Shown one piece after another: positions 1 to 9,719 of a stretch of 64,000 bases of DNA. Both the position numbers and the translations under genes were made by a program. Within the stretch, counting starts at the first letter, position 1. Each line of letters begins with the position of its first letter. Under the pieces are notes generated by a model. That model did not search any database. It was not told the origin of the DNA and saw only the letters and a list, made by a program, of their open reading frames with translations. Source of the DNA: Rubinisphaera margarita (GTDB lineage Bacteria > Planctomycetota > Planctomycetia > Planctomycetales > Planctomycetaceae); NCBI RefSeq assembly GCF_022267515.1, contig NZ_JAKFGB010000009.1:310001-374000 (forward strand), read 5' to 3'.

Positions 1-937
1 GCGACCAGGCGTGCCGAATGCCGACAGCGAACGTCAGGTCCATTTCGTGCATTTTCTGGTTGTAAGGGCCCAGTCTCCGGCGATCGATCATCGTCGTTCC
101 GGTCTGAGACAGCGCCCTTCCGTACCGTGGACTCACCAGCGGATAGACGGTGAGTGCGATGTCTTTCCGGTTGACGAGATTCAGAATGCAGTCGACCTGG
201 GTCAGTGCCTGGCCGAATTTATCTCCCGGAACCAGCCATTCGTGATTGATAGCCGCTGCGGCGTAAATTCCGACGATCGACCGGTTCGGGCAGGGCGGGC
301 CGGTCCGTTTGCAGCCGAGAACATCACCCCCGCCGCGGAAGTGCAGGCAGGAGGAGATGACACGCGTGCCGTGACTGTGTCCAATCAACGACAGGGGCGA
401 CTCCGCCGGCAGACAATCAATCAGATGCGACAGGTAGATGCCATTGTGATCGGCGAGCAGGCCATTGTGCATCACGCTGACGGCGGGCAGCAGCGCGTCG
501 ATATCATCACTCGGCCAGACGAGACAGATCACGTTCAGCGGGCATTGGGGCTTCCCCCGCCGCAGCCAGTGGTATGTGTAACGGGCTTCATCCAGGGCAT
601 GGTCGATCCCGACGAAGCTGCCGTGCACGAAAATGCATGTTGGGGCTCCCGGGATGAGGGAGGCCTGCATTTCCGACATTGAGCTGGGACGCATCGAACT
701 GCAGACTGGCTTGTAGTAGCAGCTGAAGTTCATCGACTTCGGGCAGCATCCCGGTTCCTGCGGCATCCGGTACGTGCTGACAATCCAGTAGCCACCGTGC
801 TGGCAGTTGCCCGTACACTCCGCAGCGGATAAGTCCGCCGGAGCAGCCAGGGTGGTCAGGATTGCGGCGCAAAACAGCGCGAGCACGAGTGCCAGTGAGG
901 ACAATGAGTCGCGAGTTCCGCGGAAAAGGCTCTTCAC
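1..937 (-). CDS. Secreted alpha/beta hydrolase (partial, runs off left edge)
   Basis: Reading the minus strand gives an open frame from about 937 to base 1 without a stop, so the C-terminus lies outside the window. The N-terminus has a hydrophobic signal-like stretch (LALVLALFCAAILTTLAA) followed by a Cys-containing exported region. Further on come IFVHGSF, typical of the oxyanion strand-turn of alpha/beta hydrolases, and the nucleophile elbow IGHSHG with Ser188 if counted from the GTG at 937. The fold suggests a lipase- or esterase-like enzyme acting outside the cytoplasm; the substrate is unknown. The start is uncertain: GTG at 937 puts the signal peptide at the correct distance, but the frame stays open upstream to another GTG near 1022. 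The overlapping + strand frame is a shadow because it lacks these motifs. Confidence 0.75.
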   Translation of the reverse strand, partial: MKSLFRGTRDSLSSLALVLALFCAAILTTLAAPADLSAAECTGNCQHGGYWIVSTYRMPQEPGCCPKSMNFSCYYKPVCSSMRPSSMSEMQASLIPGAPTCIFVHGSFVGIDHALDEARYTYHWLRRGKPQCPLNVICLVWPSDDIDALLPAVSVMHNGLLADHNGIYLSHLIDCLPAESPLSLIGHSHGTRVISSCLHFRGGGDVLGCKRTGPPCPNRSIVGIYAAAAINHEWLVPGDKFGQALTQVDCILNLVNRKDIALTVYPLVSPRYGRALSQTGTTMIDRRRLGPYNQKMHEMDLTFAVGIRHAWS

Positions 938-1243
938 GTCGGAAGCTTTCGATGCTGACCGCAGTGTAAAAAAGGCGATGAAACGGCGGAATCCGGCCTG
1001 ACCGGCTCCAGCAGTAATCACAGCACGCGGCAGGCCGAAGCTCCTTTCACGAAGCAATTGGCACCGCACTTTTGTAGGACTTACAGAGAATCGTCGATTA
1101 TCGCGTCTCCGGGAGCAGAAAATGGAGTCGCACTACCAGTCCACCTTGTTATCGGCATATCGTCAATCAGAATCGGGCGGGATTGGAAAAAGCGGGTGAC
1201 TTACGCGTGGCTAGCGAAGCATTGCAAAAATGGGACAATCCTT

Positions 1244-1259
1244 GACTGACATGTCAGTC
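1244..1259. promoter_or_regulatory. 16-bp perfect palindrome, possible operator
   Basis: GACTGACATGTCAGTC is identical to its reverse complement. It lies about 185 bases before rpsT and 85-100 bases before the rpsT promoter. Its symmetry suits a dimeric regulator, but no regulator gene is next to it, so the role is inferred only. Confidence 0.35.
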
Positions 1260-1342
1260 GGAGCGATTGAGCCTTTTCTAAGGAATTTTGCTGATCTTCG
1301 ACCGTCTGGCACTGGAGTGCCACACTTTTTTTGCCGAGAGAT

Positions 1343-1371
1343 TTGAACTCCACGGGTGGATTTGCTAGAAT
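1343..1371 (+). promoter_or_regulatory. Sigma-70 type promoter for rpsT
   Basis: TTGAAC at 1343-1348, a 17-base spacer, then TAGAAT at 1366-1371. Both hexamers are close to consensus with ideal spacing. Transcription would start near 1378 and give a leader of about 65 bases before the rpsT start. Confidence 0.65.
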
Positions 1372-1443
1372 CCCCGGCTCGAATCAAGCCGACGAAAATA
1401 CGATCGAAGATAATTTCCATAACAGACTGTCCGGAAACAGGTT

Positions 1444-1728
1444 ATGCCTAATTCACCAAACGCCAAAAAGGCACTGCGTCAGAGTCAGAAGCGACGTGTT
1501 CACAATCGTTCGCAGCGTTCCTCCCTGCGAACCGCGATCAAGAAGGTCCGTTCGCTGGTTGCTGAAGGCAAGCTGGAAGACGCACAGACGGCCTACCGTT
1601 ACGCTGTGAAGCGTCTCGATCAGGCTGCTGCCAAGAACATGATCCACCGCAATGCTGCCGCTCGTACGAAGAGCCGCCTGAACAAGGTGCTCAAGGACGC
1701 TGCGACGTCGACATCGACCGCCAGCTAG
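1444..1728 (+). CDS. rpsT: 30S ribosomal protein S20
   Basis: A 94-residue basic protein starting MPNSPNAKKALRQSQKRR and continuing with the three-helix, Lys/Arg/Ala-rich pattern of S20, including SRLNKVL near the C-terminus. S20 binds 16S rRNA directly and helps the 30S subunit assemble. The length matches bacterial S20 (about 85-95 residues). The gene stands alone, with its own promoter at 1343-1371 and a strong terminator at 1758-1788, so it is probably monocistronic. The Ser/Thr/Ala tail is slightly longer than usual. Confidence 0.97.
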   Translation: MPNSPNAKKALRQSQKRRVHNRSQRSSLRTAIKKVRSLVAEGKLEDAQTAYRYAVKRLDQAAAKNMIHRNAAARTKSRLNKVLKDAATSTSTAS

Positions 1729-1757
1729 GCTGCCCGAGTCGAGCACATGCTGAAATC

Positions 1758-1788
1758 AAAACGCCTGCCACGTCCGGCAGGCGTTTTT
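1758..1788 (+). terminator. Intrinsic terminator after rpsT
   Basis: An AACGCCTGCC stem pairs with GGCAGGCGTT around a short loop and is followed by a T run. The flanking A run makes it likely to work in both directions, so it would also end the convergent symporter gene. Confidence 0.85.
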
Positions 1789-1803
1789 CGTTGCGCGCTT
1801 TGA

Positions 1804-3276
1804 TCAAGTCTCGCTGACCGGCTCGGTCGGGCGTGGATTTTGCCACTGGATCCGCCAAGGCGGCTCGAAGATCAGATAGGTAGCGAGGGCCAGCCCGGTA
1901 ATTGTCAGCGACAGCGGGACTGGCCAGAGTTCTGGCGACAGATGCGGCCCCAGAAAGCTCTCCCAGTTCTTGAAGTAGTGACCGGCCCATAACGCGAATC
2001 CGACACTCATGCTCGCCACAGCGGGCCATTCGCTCCGCGGGCGGGTGTAGAGGCCGAACATCATCGGGACGAACAGCCCAACCATCGTCAGCAGATACGC
2101 CTCTTCCAGCAGGGCATAGGCGCTTTCGCCGGCATACGCGACAGCCAGGCTGCACAACGCGACGAAGAGCACCGCATATCGATTCCGTTTGAGCAGGTCC
2201 CCCTCCAGAAACCGGCGGCCCACGTTCTGTGCCAGCACGCTGGCGGGCGAGAGGATCGCACTGTCGATCGTCGAAAGAATCGCCGACATCACGGTGACGA
2301 CAAACACGATCGCCAGAACGGGGTTGAGGAACGCATGGGCCAGTGCCGGCAGAATGGCCTGGTTGACGTCCTCCGGAAACAGCAGGTTTCCGGCGAGAGC
2401 CAGGATGAGCGGGAGCGTGCCGAACAACAGATAGACCCCGCCGGCGATCAGGCAGGCATTGCGGGCCGTCCGATCAGATCGAGCGGCGAAGATCCGCTGC
2501 ATCAAATCCTGCCCCGGGAGATTGCCGAGTGCTCCGGTGAGAAACAGTCCGAGCCATCCCCAGAACAGGGCCAGGTCGTCGAACGGAATGAGCGTTCTGT
2601 GTTCCGCCGGAGTTTGTGCCCAGACTGCTGCCGCACCGGTCGCTGGATTGCCATTGCCGACGTCTGTCAGCACGACCGTCGTCAAGATGACCAGCCCCAG
2701 CAGCACCAGCGAGATCTGCACAGCGTCTGTCAGGGTGACCGACCACATGCCTCCCATCAGCGTGTAACCGGTTCCGACGACGGCGACGAGGGCCAGTCCA
2801 TAGGGGACAGGTAAGCCGAAGAACAACTCCAGCATCCCGGCAAGGGCGGTGAACTGAGCGGCGATCCATCCAAAGTAACTTGGTACGAGGATGAACGACG
2901 AGACCCATTCGGCAGACGGGCCGAAGCGGATGCGGAAGAGATCGGGCACGGTGAGGATCTTCATCCGCCAGATTGGACCGGCGACAAACAGTCCAGCCAG
3001 GAGAAGGCAGCAACCAGCCCCGAACGGGTCGAGAGCCGCAGCCTGAAGCCCTTCATTGCGAACTTCATCGGCGGCAGCAAGCAGCGTCCCGGCTCCGAAC
3101 CAGGTCGCCAGCAGCGTCATCCATGCCAGTGAAAGAGGGAGCTGACGCCCTGCCACCAGGAAGTCTTCGGCGTTGGAGATTCTGCGTTGAGCAATGTAGC
3201 CGATGGCGTACATCACGATCAGATAAATCAGAATCGTGATCCCAAGCATCCACTGGACCGAAGCAGAAATCTCCAA
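1804..3276 (-). CDS. Sodium:solute symporter family transporter
   Basis: A polytopic membrane protein of about 490 residues with roughly 13 hydrophobic segments. It resembles the SSS (SLC5) family: an N-terminal helix followed by YIAQRRISNAEDFLVAGRQL (the family's GR-containing loop), then SLAWMTLLATWFGAGTLL, the region tied to sodium and substrate binding. It probably imports a solute with Na+; the substrate cannot be read from the sequence. The start is uncertain. TTG at 3276 has GGAG six bases upstream, TTG at 3300 and ATG at 3249 lack a ribosome-binding site, and all three precede the first helix. It converges on rpsT and shares that terminator. The C-terminal tail (IQWQNPRPTEPVSET) is soluble. 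Confidence 0.88.
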   Translation of the reverse strand: MEISASVQWMLGITILIYLIVMYAIGYIAQRRISNAEDFLVAGRQLPLSLAWMTLLATWFGAGTLLAAADEVRNEGLQAAALDPFGAGCCLLLAGLFVAGPIWRMKILTVPDLFRIRFGPSAEWVSSFILVPSYFGWIAAQFTALAGMLELFFGLPVPYGLALVAVVGTGYTLMGGMWSVTLTDAVQISLVLLGLVILTTVVLTDVGNGNPATGAAAVWAQTPAEHRTLIPFDDLALFWGWLGLFLTGALGNLPGQDLMQRIFAARSDRTARNACLIAGGVYLLFGTLPLILALAGNLLFPEDVNQAILPALAHAFLNPVLAIVFVVTVMSAILSTIDSAILSPASVLAQNVGRRFLEGDLLKRNRYAVLFVALCSLAVAYAGESAYALLEEAYLLTMVGLFVPMMFGLYTRPRSEWPAVASMSVGFALWAGHYFKNWESFLGPHLSPELWPVPLSLTITGLALATYLIFEPPWRIQWQNPRPTEPVSET

Positions 3277-3483
3277 AGGGCACTCCAGCGCAAGATTCAA
3301 GGGACTCGGGTTTCAGCAGAGCGGAGCGATTATAAAGAAGCCGAGTGTCGAGCGTCCACGATCGGGTTCCGTCGGCGGAGGAGTTTGGTTTCCGCAGGCG
3401 GGGACTGTAGAATTGGACAACATCCGTTGCAGGACTCCGCCTCTCGATTCGGGAAATCTCCACCCCCGACGGAAAGACCGCTC

Positions 3484-4443
3484 ATGTTGATTTCGTCTCG
3501 CCTTTCGTTACTTCTGCTGATCGCATTCACCGCAGGCTGCGCGGAGAAACCTCAGCCCGCCACCGAGACCGTCTCGGTCAGTGCCGAGCCCGCTTCTCCC
3601 GCACCAGCATCGGGTGCTCTTGAGAGTCCGGAACAGGAACCGGTCGATCGCGAACCGGCGGCCACACCAGAGCCTGCTCCGGGCCTGCCGGTCATCACCT
3701 TTGGAGGGGGCGAGGAGGCCATGCAGCCGGGCCAGTCCGCGACGGCATCTGGCTCGCCAGCAGCGAGCGAACAGCAGGCCGAAACAATCATCTCCGCTCT
3801 CAAGGACTTGCAGATTCTGCTCGGAACCTGGCGAGGCATCACGCAGAAGAATTTCGATGGTTCCAAGTCGCTCGACGAAACCAACTGGGTCTGGGACTTC
3901 AAGACCGACAAGGCTCGTCCGGCACTGATCATGGCCTCGGGGGCGAACCCGTATTATCGCCAGGCGCGGATGACTTACGATCCGGCTCAGAAGCAGTATC
4001 AACTGCAGTTGACTGACCCCGAGGGGACGACTGCTGACTTTACGGGCGAGTTTACCGCGGAGATCGTTGACGAACCGGGCGACGACGACAAGCCGCAACG
4101 GACTTACAAGCTGCAGTTCACCGAAACGGGAGATGCCGACAAGCCACGTCGGTTCGTGTTGAATCAGCAGAACAACAATCGTTATCTGCTCGAAGTGTAT
4201 GAACAGCGGGGCAGCGGCGACCGTTTCTTCCGGATTGATACTGTTTCCACCCAGCGCGAAGGGACTTCGATGGCCCTCATCGATGAGGGATACGGCGAAC
4301 GGACCTGCATCATCTCGGGCGGACTCGGAACGATGACGGTCAGCTATCAGGGCAAAACGTTCTACGTCTGCTGCACAGGCTGTAAGGCGGCCTTCGAAGA
4401 GGATCCGGAACGTTGGATCGCTCGTGCCGAAGAGGCCAAATAG
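3484..4443 (+). CDS. Lipoprotein with C-terminal YHS-like Cys module
   Basis: Predicted 319 residues. The N-terminus is a lipoprotein signal, LLLLIAFTAGC, with the lipobox Cys at 19. A Pro/Ala/Glu-rich linker follows to about residue 95. The middle (LQILLGTWRGI to about residue 260) looks like a small beta-rich domain that measures or binds something, without a recognised family. The C-terminal 50 residues contain a Cys, then TFYVCCTGCKAAFEEDP, which resembles YHS/TRASH-type metal-binding modules. The upstream part of the longest frame (from 3187) overlaps the divergent symporter gene and lacks a start signal, so ATG 3484 is chosen. Probably envelope-anchored; the metal-binding role is inferred. 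Confidence 0.8.
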   Translation: MLISSRLSLLLLIAFTAGCAEKPQPATETVSVSAEPASPAPASGALESPEQEPVDREPAATPEPAPGLPVITFGGGEEAMQPGQSATASGSPAASEQQAETIISALKDLQILLGTWRGITQKNFDGSKSLDETNWVWDFKTDKARPALIMASGANPYYRQARMTYDPAQKQYQLQLTDPEGTTADFTGEFTAEIVDEPGDDDKPQRTYKLQFTETGDADKPRRFVLNQQNNNRYLLEVYEQRGSGDRFFRIDTVSTQREGTSMALIDEGYGERTCIISGGLGTMTVSYQGKTFYVCCTGCKAAFEEDPERWIARAEEAK

Positions 4444-4581
4444 GCCCAACCGTCGCGAACCGTCTTGCCTTTCAGTCAGGGCTGCCTATAACCGAAGTAA
4501 CGGCCAACGAGAACAGTCTCCCCGCATCGTACGCGGGTTGCTTCTACTGATGAGTCCCCACCTGAATCGAAGGAACAACTA

Positions 4582-5055
4582 ATGACGGAATTCAAGCGGC
4601 AAGTCCTTCCGGACGGTAAGAACGCGAAGGTTGTTGAAACCCTGCAGACACGTCTGGTCGACCTGATTGATCTGTCGCTGCAGCTCAAGCAGGCCCACTG
4701 GTGCGTCGTCGGCCACAACTTCCGAGCCGTGCACCTGCAGCTGGATGAAATCATCGACGATGTCCGCATGGGATCGGATGAAGTCGCCGAACGAATCTCA
4801 ACCCTCGGCATCGCTCCAGATGGTCGTGCCTCGACCGTGGCGGAAACGTCTTCACTGGCCAAGATGGAAGCGGACTTCGTCTCGGCTTCGCACACCGTCA
4901 CCATTGTGGCCGATCATCTGCAGACCACGATCAATGGGCTGCGGGAATCGATCGAACTTCTGGGGGACCTCGATCCCATCAGCGAGGATTTGCTGATCGG
5001 CATCACCGGCGGCCTGGAAAAACATCTGTGGATGGTGCAGTCGCAGGAAGAGTAA
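4582..5055 (+). CDS. dps: Dps-family ferritin-like DNA-protection protein
   Basis: 157 residues, the usual Dps length. The ferroxidase-site residues are present with exact family spacing: His39, His51, Asp66 and Glu70, in AHWCVVGHNF...VHLQLDEIIDDVRMGSDEVAE. Dps proteins form 12-subunit cages that oxidise Fe(II) with peroxide, store the iron and so protect DNA. The N-terminus is short and not strongly basic, so direct DNA binding is uncertain. AAGGA lies before ATG 4582. A strong terminator at 5079-5112 ends the unit, so it is probably transcribed alone. Confidence 0.92.
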   Translation: MTEFKRQVLPDGKNAKVVETLQTRLVDLIDLSLQLKQAHWCVVGHNFRAVHLQLDEIIDDVRMGSDEVAERISTLGIAPDGRASTVAETSSLAKMEADFVSASHTVTIVADHLQTTINGLRESIELLGDLDPISEDLLIGITGGLEKHLWMVQSQEE

Positions 5056-5078
5056 TTTCTCCGCTGAAATCAGACTCA

Positions 5079-5112
5079 AACGGGACGTGCTGAACGGCAC
5101 GTCCCGTTTTTT
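5079..5112 (+). terminator. Intrinsic terminator after dps
   Basis: A 13-base stem, AAACGGGACGTGC pairing with GCACGTCCCGTTT, followed by a T run. One of the clearest terminators in the window. Confidence 0.9.
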
Positions 5113-5223
5113 ATTGGGCGAGTGTCTGTCGCGGTTCGCGATTCCGGAGCAGGGGGATTAAACTGGCAGAACGCGAGTTCTTTCGCTCCTTTCTGGTCCC
5201 CCTTCTTCAGGATACCTCGGCTC

Positions 5224-5817
5224 ATGTCTTCGGATGATCCGCGCATGCTGGCTCGTGAAGCGCACTACCAGCGTTTCCTGGGGCCGATGAACGACAACGT
5301 CATGCATTCGACGGATGTCAAACCGGTGCATATCGACATCTACCAGTTCGAGCCAACCGAGGAGCGACCGTACTGGACGTTGATCACAGGCGGAATGAGC
5401 GATCAGCGGCAGATCCAGCCGGAAGACTGTGCCGAGCATATGTCGCCCCGGTCGGAAATCATGATGTACGTCACCGAGCCGAAGCCGTGGATGTTCGATG
5501 TTCTGAAGGGCCTCGCGGAGATGCCCTTTGACCACGACACATTCCTCCATTGGTGGCATACGGTTCCGAATGGCAAGCCGATGACGGCAGAGCCTTCGGA
5601 GCTGACCTCGTATTTTTTTGTTCCCCCGTATTTTGAGGCTGTCGAGTTTGGTGACCTGAAAATAGAAGACGATCTGGTCGACGTTCTCCTGTTGATTCCG
5701 ATTACTGACAGCGAGCGTGCATACGCACGGCAGCACGGATCTCAGGCTTTCGAGAAGTTGATTGAGAAGGTCGATCTCTCCCCCGTGGTCGACGAATCCC
5801 GGACATCGATCGTCTGA
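5224..5817 (+). CDS. Suppressor-of-fused (SUFU) domain protein
   Basis: Predicted 197 residues from ATG 5224. The C-terminal half, with DDLVDVLLLIPITDSERAYA followed by GSQAFEKLIEK, matches the bacterial suppressor-of-fused-like fold (SUFU family). Bacterial members are cytoplasmic and often immunity-like or of unknown role; nothing here shows a toxin partner. The frame is open upstream to 5122, but that part reads like untranslated DNA and starts within the dps terminator, so the later start is used. The following TPR gene begins only 64 bases downstream on the same strand, so the two may be co-transcribed. Confidence 0.8.
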   Translation: MSSDDPRMLAREAHYQRFLGPMNDNVMHSTDVKPVHIDIYQFEPTEERPYWTLITGGMSDQRQIQPEDCAEHMSPRSEIMMYVTEPKPWMFDVLKGLAEMPFDHDTFLHWWHTVPNGKPMTAEPSELTSYFFVPPYFEAVEFGDLKIEDDLVDVLLLIPITDSERAYARQHGSQAFEKLIEKVDLSPVVDESRTSIV

Positions 5818-5881
5818 TCATCGAGCCGAACATTCACTTGATTCGGACTGTTTATTTCGCACATCCATCGGAAGGATCATT

Positions 5882-6670
5882 ATGCAGGAAATTCGTGTCG
5901 GTATTCGCATTACCCCTGATGGCCTGGAGTTTTTCGGCATCGAGAAAGTCAACGGCTTGATCAATCGCGGGGGAAAGGTTGTTTCCGTTTCAGGCGGATC
6001 GGCTGTGATGCAGAAGCTGGGCGAAGACGAAAGCGACGTTCAGCTCACGCTCTCAGGCTGCGATCTGTGCGTCAACATCGATGAGGAACCTGTGAAATGG
6101 TCGGCGGAATCGCAGGAGCATGATCGCCTCTATAAAGCCGGGGCCGCCCTCATCGATCCCTATATGAAACTGAACGGTCGCGAGGCGAAGACGCCCGACA
6201 CGCCCGAAGCGACAGACGATCTGGAGCGGGGGATTCAGGACCTGCGAGCCGTGATACAGATCAACCCGGCCAACTGGGCTGCCTATTGGGTCATCGGCAA
6301 AGCCTGCCAGGCTCTGGATCGATCCGAAGAAGCCTGCGAGGCGTTCAAACAGGCCTATGCCCTGGAGAAGACCAATCCGGATGTGGCCCGCGAGTACGTG
6401 TTCGAGTGCCTTAAGCTGGGAAAAACCGATCCGGCGGTCCGCGCCGCACGGCACGCGGTCGGACTGGTCCCCGACAACGCGGGGCTCATCGCCAATCTTG
6501 GCCTCGCCTTGCTGATTCGCGGCGATCTGCAGGAAGCCGAAGAGACGATCAACCAGTCGCTGCAGCTGAATCCCGCGGATCAGATTACGCACAATCTGCA
6601 GCGAATCCTGGGCGAAGTTCAAACCGGCGAACGTCCGCAGCCCCAGAAGTTGTCGGACCTGCAGATGTGA
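5882..6670 (+). CDS. TPR-repeat protein
   Basis: 262 residues, with GGAAGGA before ATG 5882. The first 90 residues are an unrecognised domain. From about residue 115 come helical repeats of the tetratricopeptide type: ANWAAYWVIGKACQALDRSEE, then a DPAVRAARHAVGLVPDNAGL unit and a DLQEAEETINQSLQLNPADQ unit, each with the small-residue pattern typical of TPR helices. Such proteins serve as protein-binding scaffolds. There is no signal peptide, so it should be cytoplasmic. It may be co-transcribed with the SUFU-domain gene; the terminator at 6695-6734 follows. Confidence 0.8.
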   Translation: MQEIRVGIRITPDGLEFFGIEKVNGLINRGGKVVSVSGGSAVMQKLGEDESDVQLTLSGCDLCVNIDEEPVKWSAESQEHDRLYKAGAALIDPYMKLNGREAKTPDTPEATDDLERGIQDLRAVIQINPANWAAYWVIGKACQALDRSEEACEAFKQAYALEKTNPDVAREYVFECLKLGKTDPAVRAARHAVGLVPDNAGLIANLGLALLIRGDLQEAEETINQSLQLNPADQITHNLQRILGEVQTGERPQPQKLSDLQM

Positions 6671-6694
6671 GCCGTGCGGTCTTCAACCGCGCAT

Positions 6695-6734
6695 GAAAAA
6701 GGCCCCGCCCGAAAACGAGCGGAGCCTTTTTTTA
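6695..6734. terminator. Bidirectional terminator between TPR gene and gap
   Basis: AAAAAGGCCCCGC pairs with GCGGAGCCTTTTTTT, with one internal mismatch. A/T runs on both sides serve the convergent TPR gene and GAPDH gene. Confidence 0.8.
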
Positions 6735-6750
6735 TTTCGTCGCGGTCAGA

Positions 6751-7773
<1,023 letters not shown>

Positions 7774-8051
7774 GGCGAGTCCCCTTTCTGGATGGTGTGT
7801 GCTTGAGACGATTGTGTCCCCGGGATTCAGCCCCAGGGGTTCCGAGACGATCTGCTCGGGATTTGCAACGTTTTTCCGATGCTTTGAGCCGCGAAGTATA
7901 TCGCGTCCCCGTGGTCCCCTCAACCAACGCGGGGCTGTCGGGGAAACGTATCAGCAGGCTCGTATCCTTGCCCTTCGGGCTCCACTGGACGGGATTTCCC
8001 GAGTTCTTATGATGCGGAGGTCCCAGCCCCCAGCAAAACAAGGATGCCTTC

Positions 8052-9278
8052 ATGCGAGTGCTGTTTGTCGAATCGCCCCGCTGCAGGAGATTCTCACCGA
8101 TTGCCCTGCTGCGTCCAGTCTTCGAACTCCTCTGCGGCACCCGATCCATGCGTCAGCGCGTGCTCGACACTCTCCAGCCGGACGAGTGGGGCGTGGTTGT
8201 ACGTCCCAGCCTGGCGGCAGTTTACGCCGAAGAGTTCCCCGAGGCCCGGGTGAATGACCTCGAATGGATCAACGCGGGAGCGACCGTGCTGGTCGACGGA
8301 ACCTGGCTGGGCGATCCCCGAGAATTAGCCGCCGCGGCCAGCACCGACACTTCGTTCGTCCGGCAATTCGAGCCGAAAACAGCCGCCTTCGAATCGCTGG
8401 AGCAGATTTCCGAGCTTTTTTCAGCGGATTCATCAGCGGAGGGAAGGGGACACGTCCTGCGGTACCCCTGGGAGCTGATCAATCACAATGGTGAGATGAT
8501 CACTCTCGATTTCGAACTGCTGAAATCGCAGCGAGCAGCCGGCCAGGAGATCCCGCCGGGTTCATTAAGCAGCGGATCGAGCGCAGATCAGGTCTTCATC
8601 CACCCAACTGCCAGCATCGAGCCGTTTGTTGCGATCAATGCGGAAGCTGGTCCGGTGATTGTCGACGAAGGGGCTGTGATTCAGTCCTTCACCCGGTTGG
8701 AGGGCCCCTGTTACATCGGCCGGGAGACGCAGTTGTTTCGAGCCAACGTCCGTGGAGAGACCTCCTTCGGGCCGGTCTGCCGCGTTGGGGGAGAGATCGA
8801 AGCCAGCATCATTCATGGCTACGCCAATAAGTATCACGACGGCTTCCTGGGGCACAGTTATGTTTGTCCGTGGGTCAACCTGGGTGCACTCACCTCCAAC
8901 AGCGACCTGAAGAACGATTACTCGACCGTCAAATTCCCTCTCGGAACGGAGTACATTGCCACCGGCGAGAAGAAGATCGGCTGCCTGATCGGCGACCACG
9001 CCAAGACGGCCATCGGCACACTGTTTAATACCGGTTCCAATGTCGGTGTGATGTCGATGGTCCTGCCAGCCGGCCGACTCTGTCCTAAGCACATCCCCAG
9101 CTTCACGCGGCTATGGCACGGAGCTCTCGACGATCAACTCGATCTTGAAGCCGCCCTCAATACAGCCGCCACCGCGATGGGCCGCCGCAAGCACGAACTG
9201 ACCGCCGCCCAGCGCGAACTGCTCACGACGCTCCGTGAAGAGACCTCGGAAGAACGAACCGCCGCAATCAACCGGTAG
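8052..9278 (+). CDS. GlmU-like sugar nucleotidyltransferase
   Basis: 408 residues with AAGGA before ATG 8052. The first half is a reduced nucleotidyltransferase-like domain with LFVESPRCRRFSPIALLRP and WINAGATVLVDGTWL. The second half, from about residue 175, is a left-handed beta-helix of hexapeptide repeats (PTASIEPFVAINAEAGPVIV, IGDHAKTAIGTLFNTGSNVG), like the acyltransferase domain of GlmU. It matches the alternative GlmU family seen in Bacteroidetes and Planctomycetes. It probably makes or modifies a UDP-sugar for envelope synthesis; whether both activities are present is unclear. It is transcribed divergently from gap. Confidence 0.82.
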   Translation: MRVLFVESPRCRRFSPIALLRPVFELLCGTRSMRQRVLDTLQPDEWGVVVRPSLAAVYAEEFPEARVNDLEWINAGATVLVDGTWLGDPRELAAAASTDTSFVRQFEPKTAAFESLEQISELFSADSSAEGRGHVLRYPWELINHNGEMITLDFELLKSQRAAGQEIPPGSLSSGSSADQVFIHPTASIEPFVAINAEAGPVIVDEGAVIQSFTRLEGPCYIGRETQLFRANVRGETSFGPVCRVGGEIEASIIHGYANKYHDGFLGHSYVCPWVNLGALTSNSDLKNDYSTVKFPLGTEYIATGEKKIGCLIGDHAKTAIGTLFNTGSNVGVMSMVLPAGRLCPKHIPSFTRLWHGALDDQLDLEAALNTAATAMGRRKHELTAAQRELLTTLREETSEERTAAINR

Positions 9279-9473
9279 CCAGACCCCAGCTATGCTTCGG
9301 GGAGAACTGACAGTAATCGCCTGCAGGGGTGGCCGTGATAGCTCTGCGGTCAGGGCGGCGAAGCCGTCGGAGGACGCAGTTTGGCAAGGACGAGAATTCA
9401 GCCCTGCTGTGTCCTCCCCTCGGAAAGTTCCTCAGCAAGAAGCCGTCCAATCCCGTGCTCCCACGGCTGCGCC

Positions 9474-9496
9474 GCCCCGAAAGAATCTTTCGGGGC
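9474..9496. repeat. Perfect hairpin, 10-bp stem
   Basis: GCCCCGAAAG, loop AAT, CTTTCGGGGC. There is no T run, so it is unlikely to be an intrinsic terminator. It lies in the ORF-free region between the nucleotidyltransferase and DUF1501 genes. Confidence 0.55.
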
Positions 9497-9684
9497 CACC
9501 CCTCGACCACGCTTGCATCGCATTTGCACGAGGCTGGCCGGATGGCTCAGACGCGTGCGTCTAAGTGGCGGAGCCACAAGAAGTCGCTGACCGACGCACT
9601 TCGTCTGTTCGGCCGGACCTCCATGAAGATTCTGGATGGTCGGTTTAGGGAGTAACCGCCGCTCAAGACAGGCCTCCTGTTGCT

Positions 9685-9719
9685 CCGCAATACAGAGATG
9701 AATCTCTGTTCCATCCTTT
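9685..9719 (+). repeat. 35-bp dispersed palindromic repeat, copy 1
   Basis: The core ACAGAGATGAATCTCTGT is flanked by CGCAA and CCATCCTTT. The reverse complement recurs at 51704-51738 with about four or five differences over 35 bases. Confidence 0.6.

Larger units (their letters stand above)
938..1443. other. Intergenic region between hydrolase and rpsT
   Basis: About 500 bases without a convincing gene. It holds the divergent upstream regions of the hydrolase and rpsT, a perfect 16-base palindrome at 1244-1259 and a good promoter at 1343-1371. The open frames here show no recognisable protein features. Confidence 0.6.

Noticed and set aside
7774..7923. 50-residue N-terminal extension of GAPDH
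   Set aside because: Not found in the family and lacks a start signal; GTG 7773 has a strong ribosome-binding site.
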